A stretch of DNA of 64,000 bases from Oryzihumus leptocrescens. GTDB taxonomy: Bacteria; Actinomycetota; Actinomycetes; Actinomycetales; Dermatophilaceae. This document shows positions 1 to 8,066 of this stretch, piece by piece. Where the stretch lies: the NCBI RefSeq assembly GCF_006716205.1, contig NZ_VFOQ01000002.1:248001-312000 (forward strand), given 5' to 3'. Both the position numbers and the translations under genes were made by a program. Below the pieces are notes generated by a model. It was given only the letters and a program-made list of their open reading frames with translations, ran no database searches and was not told the origin of the DNA. How positions within the stretch are numbered: the stretch's first letter is position 1; every line of letters begins with the position of its first letter.

Positions 1-786
1 CTGCTCGGCCGGACGGTCGCCCAGCACCCGCGCCGCGGCCTCCACGCACCCCGGCCGAAGGTCCAGCGGCGCACTCCCGCCGACGCGCTCGGACTGCAGC
101 TGCGCGAGCCAGGTGCCGGCCGCGCGGAAGTCGGCCCTGACGCGCGCGGGAGACCGGACGTGGCCGGGCCGGTGGTAGGAGACCAGCATCGGCACGCCCG
201 GCTGCGCGCTCGTCGCAAGCACGGTCAGGTGCGGGTCGGCGGGCGGGGGCAGCAGATGCGGCACGGTCGAGCGGAGGGGTCCCATGCGCAGCGTGCGGAG
301 CGAGCGCAGGCGCGCGTCCTCCTCGCGCAGCCGGGCGCCTCCGGCTCCCGTCGCGACCTTGAGGGCGATCGACGGCTGCCGTTGCCCTGCGGTGAAGAGC
401 AGGACCACGACCCGGCCGTCACCGTCGTGGCTGTGGTCGAGGATGAGCATGCGGTGGCCGCTGTCGGCGATCCAGTCCGCGAGGCCGTCCGGCCCCGCGG
501 TCGCGTCCGGCTGGACCACCCCGTCCACCGCGGGCAGCACGCCCCAGGTGACGGGGGCGCGCAGCGCGTGACGGGTCGCGGCCTGGACCCAGGCGGGCAC
601 CCGGGCGGTGCGGGAGCCGGGGGGCGCGGCCAGCAACGCGTGCGCCACGTACGCCATCACGCCGGGATCCTTCTCCGCGACCACAACGGGCTGCCGGGTC
701 GAGGGCAGGGCGACGAACCTGCGCGGGTCGGGCAGCAGGGGCAGCCACAGGTTCGTGGTGGAGGCGGGCGCCTCGTCGGCGATCAC
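1..786 (-). CDS. Kinase-fold-like protein, partial (left edge)
   Basis: The frame is open for 262 codons from a GTG at 786 and runs off the window. This start overlaps the stop of the RtcB-like gene by four bases (GTGA), so the gene is the last visible member of the polysaccharide operon. Codons are strongly G/C at third positions, which supports real coding. I see a beta-strand lysine at about K143 (ALKVATG) followed by a helix with acidic residues E155/E156 (RLREEDARL). That is the order of the beta3 lysine and helix C in protein-kinase and aminoglycoside-phosphotransferase folds, and a hinge-like MLVSYHRPG lies further on. The catalytic loop would lie outside the window. The kinase-like fold is inference; no substrate can be named. 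Confidence 0.6.
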   Translation of the reverse strand, partial: MIADEAPASTTNLWLPLLPDPRRFVALPSTRQPVVVAEKDPGVMAYVAHALLAAPPGSRTARVPAWVQAATRHALRAPVTWGVLPAVDGVVQPDATAGPDGLADWIADSGHRMLILDHSHDGDGRVVVLLFTAGQRQPSIALKVATGAGGARLREEDARLRSLRTLRMGPLRSTVPHLLPPPADPHLTVLATSAQPGVPMLVSYHRPGHVRSPARVRADFRAAGTWLAQLQSERVGGSAPLDLRPGCVEAAARVLGDRPAEQ

Positions 787-2222
787 GTCAGCACCGCGAA
801 CGGGCGCAGTCGTGCGACCGGCTGCACGAGCCCGTTGCCGGACAGGATCGACAGGGCCGCGTCGACCCCGCGGTCGTCGAGCTGGGGGATCTCCTCCGGT
901 GCCGCGTCGGAGTACCTGTAGCGCAGCGTGCGACGTCCCAGGTGGTCCGCCCCGGACCGGCCGTCCCGGGCGAAGGCGCTGATGATGCTGCCGGTCCCGT
1001 GGCACGCGGTGTAGAGGCTGCGGTCCGCCTGCGGCGCGGGCACGCACAGGAAGGACGAGGTGCGGTTGGTGCCGGGGACGAGCAGGGGCTGGCCGGTGTT
1101 GGCGAACGCTGGGTGTCCCGCCATCAGCTCGGGAGTCCAGGCCCGCGCGGCGTTGTGCCGGTGGACGAAGGCCGGCGCCCCGTCGACCATCTCCTCGTAG
1201 ACGGAGTTGTGCGGCGAGTCGACCACCAGGTCCAGGTGGGCGCCGAAGGCCTCGCGCGCGAACCGGCGCAGCGCCTCGAACGTCGCCAGCCGGTAGGCGA
1301 AGCCGTAGTTCATGGACAACCGCTGCGCGAGCATGACCCGCCGGCCCTCGTCGCCGTCGACCGGCAGCGACGGAAGGCCCGACCGGAAGTAGGCGCCGTA
1401 GCGCTCGGCCAGCGGGGCCCGTCCCGATCCACGGGCATGCGCCCACGGCTTGACCACCGCCATCTCGGCCCGCAGCAACCGTGAGCCGGCCTTGCGCTGG
1501 CCGTAGAGCTGCCCGATCTGGCCGGTCAACACGCCCCCACCGTTGTGGAACTGCATCGTCACCTGTCCCCGGTGGACGCCGAGCTCCTCGGCCGCCTCGG
1601 GGTGCAGGATCTCCTCGACCTCCTGCAGCTCGAGGAAGTGGGTGCTCGGCCCGATCGAGCCGAACCTCAACCGCGCCATCTGCACGCAGACCCAGGGCAG
1701 CTCCTTGCGGGCGCGCTCGGCCCCGCCATACTCTTCGACCTCCAGCCGGCCGAACTCCTCCACCCGGTCAAGGTCGGCCTGGCTCAGGCCGAACCGCTGC
1801 GCTGCGAAGTCGGCGCCCTCCACTGCCGCACGCAGCACCTCGTCCCGGGTGAGCTCGCGGTTCCACCTCGGCGGGTTGGGGAACCGTTCGCGCACCCGGC
1901 GGTAGAAGGCGCTGACCGCCGCCGCAGAAGGGCGTTCGACGTCCAGGGTCGCCAGGGCCATGCCGCAGTTCAGGGCCGCGTCGGTCAGGGTCGGGCGGAT
2001 CGCCCCGCGGGTGGCCACCGCGATGCTGGATGGCATCTCCGACTTGCTCTTGTGGCAGAAGTCCGGCAGGACGACCGGTGGCGCGGCCAGGTCCGCATCG
2101 GAGGTGCCCTGGGACAGCCGTTCCAGCAGCGCCGGGTCGGCCGTGGCCTCAGGGCTGTCGAACACCGTGAGCTGGTCGCGAACGTCCCCCTCATCGGGGT
2201 GGGTGAACAGGTCAACGCGCAC
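783..2222 (-). CDS. Divergent RtcB-like (RNA ligase family) protein
   Basis: 479 aa from GTG 2222, chosen because AAGGAG lies six bases upstream (2229-2234). A longer upstream frame only adds proline-rich sequence from the preceding gene. Conserved RtcB landmarks appear in order: NCGM (85-88), THFLELQ, QFHNGGG (in place of the usual HSGSRG), a PHN triad near H338, VHRHNAARA, VPGTNRTSSF and ACHGTGS with H408 at the place of the guanylylated histidine. The metal-binding Asp three residues before the NCG cysteine is Ala, and the final HGAGR block is HGTGS. RtcB normally joins RNA 2',3'-cyclic phosphate and 5'-OH ends using GTP and Mn2+. Whether this copy does so is uncertain. It sits between a glycosyltransferase (11-bp overlap) and a kinase-like gene, an unusual setting for an RNA-repair enzyme. 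Confidence 0.75.
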   Translation of the reverse strand: MRVDLFTHPDEGDVRDQLTVFDSPEATADPALLERLSQGTSDADLAAPPVVLPDFCHKSKSEMPSSIAVATRGAIRPTLTDAALNCGMALATLDVERPSAAAVSAFYRRVRERFPNPPRWNRELTRDEVLRAAVEGADFAAQRFGLSQADLDRVEEFGRLEVEEYGGAERARKELPWVCVQMARLRFGSIGPSTHFLELQEVEEILHPEAAEELGVHRGQVTMQFHNGGGVLTGQIGQLYGQRKAGSRLLRAEMAVVKPWAHARGSGRAPLAERYGAYFRSGLPSLPVDGDEGRRVMLAQRLSMNYGFAYRLATFEALRRFAREAFGAHLDLVVDSPHNSVYEEMVDGAPAFVHRHNAARAWTPELMAGHPAFANTGQPLLVPGTNRTSSFLCVPAPQADRSLYTACHGTGSIISAFARDGRSGADHLGRRTLRYRYSDAAPEEIPQLDDRGVDAALSILSGNGLVQPVARLRPFAVLT

Positions 2223-3405
2223 GGGAGACTCCTTCGTATCGCGCAGGCAGGGGGGAGCGGGTGGGCGGGCAGGTCGGGGGGAGGTAGGCAGCGGTGAGGA
2301 CGCGCCCCAGGTGCGGGTGGCCATAGCCACCGGCGAGGCGCAGCCACGCGGCGGCGGCCATACCGGACGCTTCGTCGGGGTGGTCCAGGACGTGAGCGAT
2401 CGCGTTGGCCATGAGCTCGGGTCGCTCGGGAGGGACCAGCAGCCCCGTGACTCCCGGCACGACCACGTCCGAGACGGCGTTGACCGCAGTGGCCACGACC
2501 GGGACCCCGCTCATCGCGGCCTCGACGATGGCCACCGGCACCCCTTCGTAGCGGCTGGGCAGGGCGAACACGTCCAGCGCAGGCAGCAGCTCCACGACGT
2601 CGCTGCGCTCCCCGGCGAGCAACACCTGGCTCCACGGACTCGTCGTCTCGACGGCACGACGCATGCGCGCCGCGCGCTCCCCGTCGCCGATCCACACCCC
2701 GACGACACCGGGCCGGTGCAGCAGCGAGAGCGCCGCCACGAAGTCTTCGGGCGCCTTCTGGTAGGAGAGCCGCCCGACGGCGCCGACGACCACCGCATCC
2801 TGCGGCAGCCCGAGCCGGGACCGCGCGTCGGACCGACGCTCGTCCCGGCTGCCGCGGGCAGGCATGCGGTCGGCTTCAACCGTGATGGTGCGGACTCGCT
2901 CGGGCGCCACGAGCCGGCGGCGCACGGCCTCCACCGCCACCGCCGTGCCCACACAGAGCCCGACGTCGGTGATGCGGCCGAGCCGGCGCTCGATGCTCAC
3001 GTAGGCCGCCCGCCGCGCTGGTGACTGGAACTCGTGGAACGGGAAGCCGTGGTAGGTGTGCACGACCCGGGCGACACCAGCGCGGTGCGCCGCCACCCGA
3101 CCAATGGCACCTGCCTTGGCGCTGTGCGTGTGCACGACGTCGGGGCGTTCGCGTTCCAGCATCTCGGTCAGCCGGCGCACGGCACGCAGGTCGGCCAGTG
3201 GCGCGATGTCGTGGCGCAGGCCCGGCTCGACGCGGACGTCGAAGCCGGCCGCGGCTGCCTCTTCCAGGAGCCGGCCGCCGGACCCGGCGACGAAGCCCAC
3301 GTCGAAGCGGTCCCGGTCCAGCGCCATGGCCCCGCGCAGCGCCACCGCCCCGGCGCCGGCCTCGAAGCGGGTCACCACGGTGAGGACCCGCACCCGGCCG
3401 GTCAT
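2212..3405 (-). CDS. GT4-family glycosyltransferase
   Basis: 397 aa. It has the two-domain GT-B layout: an N-terminal acceptor domain with DVVHTHSAKAGAIGR and HTYHGFPFHEF, and a C-terminal Glycos_transf_1 domain starting near VVVGAVGRLSYQKAPEDF with the donor-binding EGVPVAIVEAA (EX7E) and SGVPVVAT. The family transfers a sugar from a nucleotide donor, here presumably onto a lipid-linked surface glycan on the cytoplasmic membrane face. The ATG overlaps the stop of the HPr-kinase-like gene (ATGA). The 3' end overlaps the RtcB-like start, and the last 45 or so residues are basic and proline-rich and unlike the family. Acceptor and sugar cannot be read from sequence. Confidence 0.88.
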   Translation of the reverse strand: MTGRVRVLTVVTRFEAGAGAVALRGAMALDRDRFDVGFVAGSGGRLLEEAAAAGFDVRVEPGLRHDIAPLADLRAVRRLTEMLERERPDVVHTHSAKAGAIGRVAAHRAGVARVVHTYHGFPFHEFQSPARRAAYVSIERRLGRITDVGLCVGTAVAVEAVRRRLVAPERVRTITVEADRMPARGSRDERRSDARSRLGLPQDAVVVGAVGRLSYQKAPEDFVAALSLLHRPGVVGVWIGDGERAARMRRAVETTSPWSQVLLAGERSDVVELLPALDVFALPSRYEGVPVAIVEAAMSGVPVVATAVNAVSDVVVPGVTGLLVPPERPELMANAIAHVLDHPDEASGMAAAAWLRLAGGYGHPHLGRVLTAAYLPPTCPPTRSPLPARYEGVSRAR

Positions 3406-4391
3406 GACCCCACCTGCGCGGCGCGGGCGAGCATCTCGGCCAGGGACGGCGCGGGTGGGGGCCCCAGGGTGAGCTCCACCGCCGGGAGGGCCGCGAGGGT
3501 GCGCGCGACGCTGGTGACGTCGGGGTGCGCCGGCCCCGTGCCGGTGCCCAGGGCCAGGGTGGCCGCGAACGGCCAGTACCGCCGTAGCTCCCCGGCCATG
3601 TAGGTGCCGGCGGCGAGGACCGAAGCGGCCCGGGCCGGGTCGATGGCTGACACGGCGGGGCGCCCGCGCTCCTCCCGGCGCATGACCACCAGGCGCGTCG
3701 GGGTGAGCGAGTCGACGCGGTGCGGCAGGCTGCGCTCACTGCGTCCGTGCGGCATCCGGCGCCCTCCGGCCCCGACGACGCGCATGGGCTCCACCAGCCC
3801 GTGGACCCGGGTGCCGTCGCTGACACAGAGGTTGTCCGCGCAGGCGAGCCCGCCGTCCTCGAGGCTGCGCAGGAGCAGGGTCGAGCGGCCTACGCCACCG
3901 GGACCGGCCAGGAGGGCGACGTCATCACCGACCATCACGGCGGCGGCGTGCAGGGGGACCCGGCCGCGCGTGCCGGCCACCCACAGAGCGGGGTACTGCA
4001 CCAGGGCCGCTCGTACGAGCAGGTGGAACCGGGACCGCAGGCCCCACGCGGCCAGCTGTTCCCTGGCCGGAGGGCGGAAACGCGCCTCGACGCGGACCTT
4101 GGGATGAACGTCCGCACCGAGGACGTCGACGCGCACGTCGAAGCCTGAGCCGCAGGCGTTGGTCATCACCACGCTGCGGTCCCGGTGGACCGCGCCACGT
4201 GTCAGCGGAGCCCAGCCGGCGACCGCGAACGGGGAGCGGTCACCGGTCACGACCAGGTGCACATCGGGGTCGGTGTCGCCGGCGTCCCGCCGAAGCGCGT
4301 CGCCGCAGGCCTCCGCCAGCAGCCGCGACAGCCACGGCGGTTGGCAGTCGAGCAGGACCTGCTCGCCGGCCTGCACCATGGTGGCGCGCAT
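3402..4391 (-). CDS. HPr-kinase/phosphorylase-like P-loop protein with Lys-to-Arg Walker A
   Basis: 329 aa. The middle of the protein (about 146-175) has the HprK-like arrangement PLHAAAV...VALLAGPGGVGRSTLLL. The Walker A equivalent is G163-P-G-G-V-G-R-S-T171, so the invariant P-loop lysine is arginine (codon CGC). HprK-like proteins of this type recur in polysaccharide and RiPP clusters, where their role is mostly unknown. There is no HPr or PTS gene nearby, so carbon-catabolite control is unlikely. The start overlaps the dehydratase stop by one base (TGATG) and the stop overlaps the glycosyltransferase start, so it is translationally coupled to sugar-pathway genes. Loss of the lysine may mean no ATP hydrolysis, or a nucleotide-binding scaffold. 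Confidence 0.7.
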   Translation of the reverse strand: MRATMVQAGEQVLLDCQPPWLSRLLAEACGDALRRDAGDTDPDVHLVVTGDRSPFAVAGWAPLTRGAVHRDRSVVMTNACGSGFDVRVDVLGADVHPKVRVEARFRPPAREQLAAWGLRSRFHLLVRAALVQYPALWVAGTRGRVPLHAAAVMVGDDVALLAGPGGVGRSTLLLRSLEDGGLACADNLCVSDGTRVHGLVEPMRVVGAGGRRMPHGRSERSLPHRVDSLTPTRLVVMRREERGRPAVSAIDPARAASVLAAGTYMAGELRRYWPFAATLALGTGTGPAHPDVTSVARTLAALPAVELTLGPPPAPSLAEMLARAAQVGS

Positions 4392-5884
4392 CAGAAGTCG
4401 TCCGGGTAGAAGGAGTCGAACAACGTCGCGACAGCACCGTCCGCCGGTGGGGACGGCGTGTACTCGGGCACCAGCGCGGAGAGCCGCTCCAGCACCCCGT
4501 CGACGTCGTTGTCCGCGGCAGCCGCGGCGAGGTCCTTCACGGCGACGTCGAACTCGCCGGGGAGCGGGTCCCCTCGGGTGGCGGAGATCCTGGGGTGCGC
4601 GGTCGACGTGGGCGACTCCGAGGCGCTGAACAGCTCCTCGTTGAGCTTCTCTCCCGGCCGGAGCCCGGTGAACCTCAGCTGCACGTCGGTGACACCGACC
4701 TGGGCGGCGTAGCTCTCGACGAGGGACACCAGGCGCACCGGCTCGCCCATGTCGAGGACGAACGTCTCCCCTGCCTCGGCCATGGCTCCGGCCTCCAGCA
4801 CCAGGCCGACTGCCTCCTCGACGGTCATGAAGAACCGGTCCACCTCCGGGTCGGTGATGGTGACGGGCGCGTGGCTGGCGACCTGGTGGGCCATCACGTG
4901 CAGGAACGAGCCCCGGCTGCCGAGCACGTTGCCGAAGCGCACCGAGCCGACGCTGGTGCCGGCTCCGGCCCGGCCGCGGACCACCATCTCGGCCACGCTC
5001 TTGGTGGCCCCCAGAACCGAGGTCGGCGCCGCGGCCTTGTCGGTGGAGATGAGGATGAAGCGCTGGGCGCCGCTGCGGACAGCGGCATCCACGACGTTCG
5101 CCGTGCCCACGACGTTGGACTTCACCCCTTCGCAGGGGTGCCTCTCCAGCAGGGGCAGGTGCTTGTGTGCCGCGGCGTGGTAGACGACCTCCGGACGCAG
5201 GTCGGCGAAGAGCTGGCCGATCCTGGCCGCGTCACGGATGTCGGCCACGATGAGCTCGTCGGTGTCCAGGAGCGCCTCGTCGTGCAGCTCGAGCTGCAGG
5301 CGGTGCAGGTTCGACTCGTCGTGGTCGAGCATGAACAACGCCGAGGGACCGTAGGAGCTGATCTGACGGCACAGCTCGCTGCCGATGGAGCCCCCAGCCC
5401 CGGTGACCATCACCCGGCGGTCGCGGACGGTCGCCCGGGTGGCCGGGCGCACGACGTTGACCTCGTCCCGGCCCAGCAGCGAGGCCGGGGACACGCCGAC
5501 GAGGTCGCCGCTGCGGGAGTCGCGCTGGACCGCCGCGTGGAAGGAGGGCAGGTAGCGCACACGGGCACCCGAGGCGGCGGCGGTCTGCAGCAGCCCGGCG
5601 AGCTCGATGGGTGGCAGGGACGGGATCGCCACGATCACCACCTCGACCGCGTGATCCCGGACCACCTCACTGAGCGCGTCGATCGGGCCGAGCACCCCCA
5701 GTCGGCCGAGCCGGCGCTGGTGGGGGTTGTCGTCGAGGAAGCCGATCGGGCAGAGCCCGAAGGACGTGGTGGTGGTGAGGTCGCGGGCGAGGGTGCGGCC
5801 GGCGTTGCCGGCTCCGACGATCAACGTCCTCACCCCGGTGGGGCGGACCGGTCGCCGCCCCAGCATGCGGGCGTCAACGTGCAT
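4391..5884 (-). CDS. Soluble FlaA1/CapD-type nucleotide-sugar 4,6-dehydratase
   Basis: 497 aa from ATG 5884, preceded by a strong AAGGAGG (5890-5896) that lies inside the last codons of the aminotransferase. An ATG 45 bases upstream would overlap that gene and lacks a site. An N-terminal Rossmann half (LIVGAGNAGRTLARDL) is followed by the polysaccharide-biosynthesis dehydratase domain with VTGAGGSIGSEL, STDKAAAPTSVLGATKS and the RPGEKL motif. The family makes UDP-4-keto-6-deoxy sugars. Typical WbpM/PglF relatives have four N-terminal membrane helices, which are absent here, so the enzyme should be cytosolic. With the adjacent DegT aminotransferase it would produce a 4-amino-4,6-dideoxy sugar. 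Confidence 0.88.
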   Translation of the reverse strand: MHVDARMLGRRPVRPTGVRTLIVGAGNAGRTLARDLTTTTSFGLCPIGFLDDNPHQRRLGRLGVLGPIDALSEVVRDHAVEVVIVAIPSLPPIELAGLLQTAAASGARVRYLPSFHAAVQRDSRSGDLVGVSPASLLGRDEVNVVRPATRATVRDRRVMVTGAGGSIGSELCRQISSYGPSALFMLDHDESNLHRLQLELHDEALLDTDELIVADIRDAARIGQLFADLRPEVVYHAAAHKHLPLLERHPCEGVKSNVVGTANVVDAAVRSGAQRFILISTDKAAAPTSVLGATKSVAEMVVRGRAGAGTSVGSVRFGNVLGSRGSFLHVMAHQVASHAPVTITDPEVDRFFMTVEEAVGLVLEAGAMAEAGETFVLDMGEPVRLVSLVESYAAQVGVTDVQLRFTGLRPGEKLNEELFSASESPTSTAHPRISATRGDPLPGEFDVAVKDLAAAAADNDVDGVLERLSALVPEYTPSPPADGAVATLFDSFYPDDF

Positions 5885-5886
5885 CT

Positions 5887-7071
5887 TTACCTCCTTGGGT
5901 GCGTGCGCAGCGACAGGAGCTGCGCGCACACGCGGTCAACGGCGTCATCGGACAGGTGCGGGTGCAGCGGGAGCGAGAGCAGCTGGTCGGCCACCCGCTC
6001 CGCCACGGGCAGGGAGGGGGTGAGGTCCCCCAGGAGCTGCCGGAAGTACGGGAAGCGGTGCACGGGGATGAAGTGCACTGAGGTGTCCACACCGCGCTCG
6101 GCCAGGGCGGCAATGAGCTCGTCCCGGCACGGACCGAAGGCCGGCTGGACTCGGATCGGATACAGGTGCCAGGCGTGGCGGCCGTCGGAGGGCCGCGGCG
6201 GGAGCACGAGCCCGGGCACGTCGCCCAGCTGGGCGTCGTAGCGGTCGGCCAGCTCGGCACGGCGGGCCTGCCAGGTGTGCAGATGGGCCAGCTGGCCCAG
6301 CCCGATCGCCGCCTGGAGGTCGGTGAAGTTCGCCTTGAGGCCGTCGACCGTGACCTCGTAGCGCCAGCCGGCACCCGGCTCGTACCGCCGCCAGGCGTCC
6401 TTGCTCATGCCGTGCTGCCGCATCACCCGCAGCCGGTCCGTCCGCTCGGGGTCGGGCGTCGTGAGCGCCCCGCCCTCGCCGATGGGCAGGTTCTTCGTGG
6501 CGTAGAAGCTGAAGCAGGTGGTCGAGGGCAACGTCCCGACCGCCCGGCCGTCCCGCGAGGCCCCGAGGCCGTGCGCAGCGTCCTCGACGACCCGGTCGAG
6601 CGTCAGCCCGGCCGCCTCGGCCAGCTCCTGCGTGGCCGCGGGGTAGCCGGCCATGTGCTGGACCACCATGGCTGCCGGACGCTCCCGGCGCTTGCTCTCG
6701 ACCTCACTGGCGTTGACCGTGAGGGTCTGCTCATCGACGTCGAGCAGGACAGGTCGCAGTCCGGCATGCACGATCGCGTTCACGGCGCCGCAGAAGGTGA
6801 GCGTGGGGGTGAGCACGGCGGAACCGGGGCGCAGGTCCAGTGCGCGCAGAGCCATCTCGATCGCGGCCGTGCAGGAGCTGACGGCGACACTGGTCCGGGC
6901 GCCGACCCACCGGGCGAGCTCCTCCTCGAACTGCAGGGTGCGTTGGCCTGCCGTGAGCCAGCCGCCGGCCATCACCTCCAGCGCCAGCTCCCGCGCCTCC
7001 GGCGAGATGTGGCACTGCGCGAAGCTCACGTGGTCGGTCGTCTGGCCGGGCAGCAGAGGCGCGGTCGTCAT
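5887..7071 (-). CDS. DegT/DnrJ/EryC1/StrS-family sugar aminotransferase
   Basis: 394 aa, the usual family length. The PLP lysine lies in SFYATKNLPIGEGG. The cofactor pocket includes SSCTAAIEMALRAL near the N terminus and VVEDAAHGLGA in the middle. The C-terminal domain has the conserved VHFIPVHRFPYF. The reaction is PLP-dependent amination of a keto-sugar nucleotide, here most simply the 4-keto product of the dehydratase encoded just downstream. The start overlaps the stop of the upstream glycosyltransferase-like gene (ATGA). The stop codon lies two bases before the dehydratase ATG, whose ribosome site is embedded in this gene's last codons, so the two enzymes are made in step. Confidence 0.92.
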   Translation of the reverse strand: MTTAPLLPGQTTDHVSFAQCHISPEARELALEVMAGGWLTAGQRTLQFEEELARWVGARTSVAVSSCTAAIEMALRALDLRPGSAVLTPTLTFCGAVNAIVHAGLRPVLLDVDEQTLTVNASEVESKRRERPAAMVVQHMAGYPAATQELAEAAGLTLDRVVEDAAHGLGASRDGRAVGTLPSTTCFSFYATKNLPIGEGGALTTPDPERTDRLRVMRQHGMSKDAWRRYEPGAGWRYEVTVDGLKANFTDLQAAIGLGQLAHLHTWQARRAELADRYDAQLGDVPGLVLPPRPSDGRHAWHLYPIRVQPAFGPCRDELIAALAERGVDTSVHFIPVHRFPYFRQLLGDLTPSLPVAERVADQLLSLPLHPHLSDDAVDRVCAQLLSLRTHPRR

Positions 7072-8066
7072 GCCAGTCCCCGGACCATCGCCACGTTGAG
7101 CGACTGCCGGTAGGTGTCGAGCAGGTGGTGGGCCAGCAGGGCGACCTTGCGCCGCTCGTCCTGGGGTCCGGGACCGAACTGGCGGGGCGTCACTCCGCCC
7201 TCCAGGATCGCGACCACCGCCTGGGCGACGGCCTCGGCGCGTGGAGGGACGACACAGCCGGCGCCGCCGGACAGCACCAGCTCGGCGGCGCTGTCCGTGG
7301 TGACGGCCACGACCGGCAGCCCCACGTCGACCGCCGCCGCGGATGGGTTCGAGGCGGCCAGCCCGGAGTCCGTGGCGACGAGGACATCGGCCGCCCGCAG
7401 GACCACCGGGAGGGGCGCGGCCACGGCACCCTGTCGGCCGTCGAGTCGGCGGACGGCGTAGTGTCCCGGCGCACCGGGGACGGGACGCAGCTGCGCGACC
7501 ACGAGATCACGGCGCCGGTCGGCATGCAGCGTCGGCGCCCAGGCCGCAGCGTCCACGTGGCTGTTCCCGGGCTCGAGCCCGAGAGCGAGCCTCACCCCTG
7601 GAGCCACGTCCAGGGCACGGCGCAGGTCAGCCCGGGTCTCGCCGGTGGTGGTGGAGGGTCCGGCGGCTGCCGGCCCCAGCAGCGGCAGGCACCTGATCCG
7701 CTCACCCGGCGCGACGCCTGAGCTGACGAGCAGCCGGCCGGCGGTCTGGCCATGGACCAGCCAGGTCGCCACCCTCGGGATCATCCGGCTGCAGCTGCGT
7801 ACCCACCAGCCGGCAGGGGACAGCCCGTTGGCACGGAGGGGCAGGCGCTCGATGCTGTGGACCCGCAGGGCCCGACCGGGACAGAGGGCCTGGGCGCTTC
7901 CGATCGTGTGCACCACGTCGGCGGGGTCGCCCGCTCCGACGAGCTCGACGCGGGTGGCGTCGGCCAGCATCGCCAGCGCGGCCACGATGTTCGCCGTCAG
8001 GTCCTGGGCAGACGCAGGAGACTCGACCCGCACGTGGATCGGGTTGCTGCTCAAGGGGTTTCTCAT
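7068..8066 (-). CDS. Glycosyltransferase-like protein (GT-B fold, weak match)
   Basis: 332 aa. It reads like a shortened GT4-type protein. An N-terminal part has DVVHTIGSAQAL and WLVHGQTAGRLLVSSGV. The C-terminal part has LRAADVLVATDSGLAASNPSAAAVDVGLPVVAVTTDSAAELV and GAGCVVPPRAEAVAQAVVAIL, like the donor-binding half of Glycos_transf_1. The EX7E motif is not clear, since the usual EG...EA region is NPSAAAVDV. It may have a changed donor, or be a regulatory or inactive homologue. It is coupled on both sides by ATGA overlaps to the Wzz-like gene and the aminotransferase. Confidence 0.72.
   Translation of the reverse strand: MRNPLSSNPIHVRVESPASAQDLTANIVAALAMLADATRVELVGAGDPADVVHTIGSAQALCPGRALRVHSIERLPLRANGLSPAGWWVRSCSRMIPRVATWLVHGQTAGRLLVSSGVAPGERIRCLPLLGPAAAGPSTTTGETRADLRRALDVAPGVRLALGLEPGNSHVDAAAWAPTLHADRRRDLVVAQLRPVPGAPGHYAVRRLDGRQGAVAAPLPVVLRAADVLVATDSGLAASNPSAAAVDVGLPVVAVTTDSAAELVLSGGAGCVVPPRAEAVAQAVVAILEGGVTPRQFGPGPQDERRKVALLAHHLLDTYRQSLNVAMVRGLA

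Noticed and set aside
160-921. Long plus-strand open frame over the RtcB-like and kinase-like genes
   Set aside because: It is Arg/Gly-rich with no domain, runs antisense to better genes, and is expected as a third-position shadow in G+C-rich DNA.
4199-6241. 680-codon plus-strand frame opposite the dehydratase and HprK-like genes
   Set aside because: It has no ribosome site or domain, and composition typical of a shadow frame; the minus-strand genes are coupled and have family motifs.
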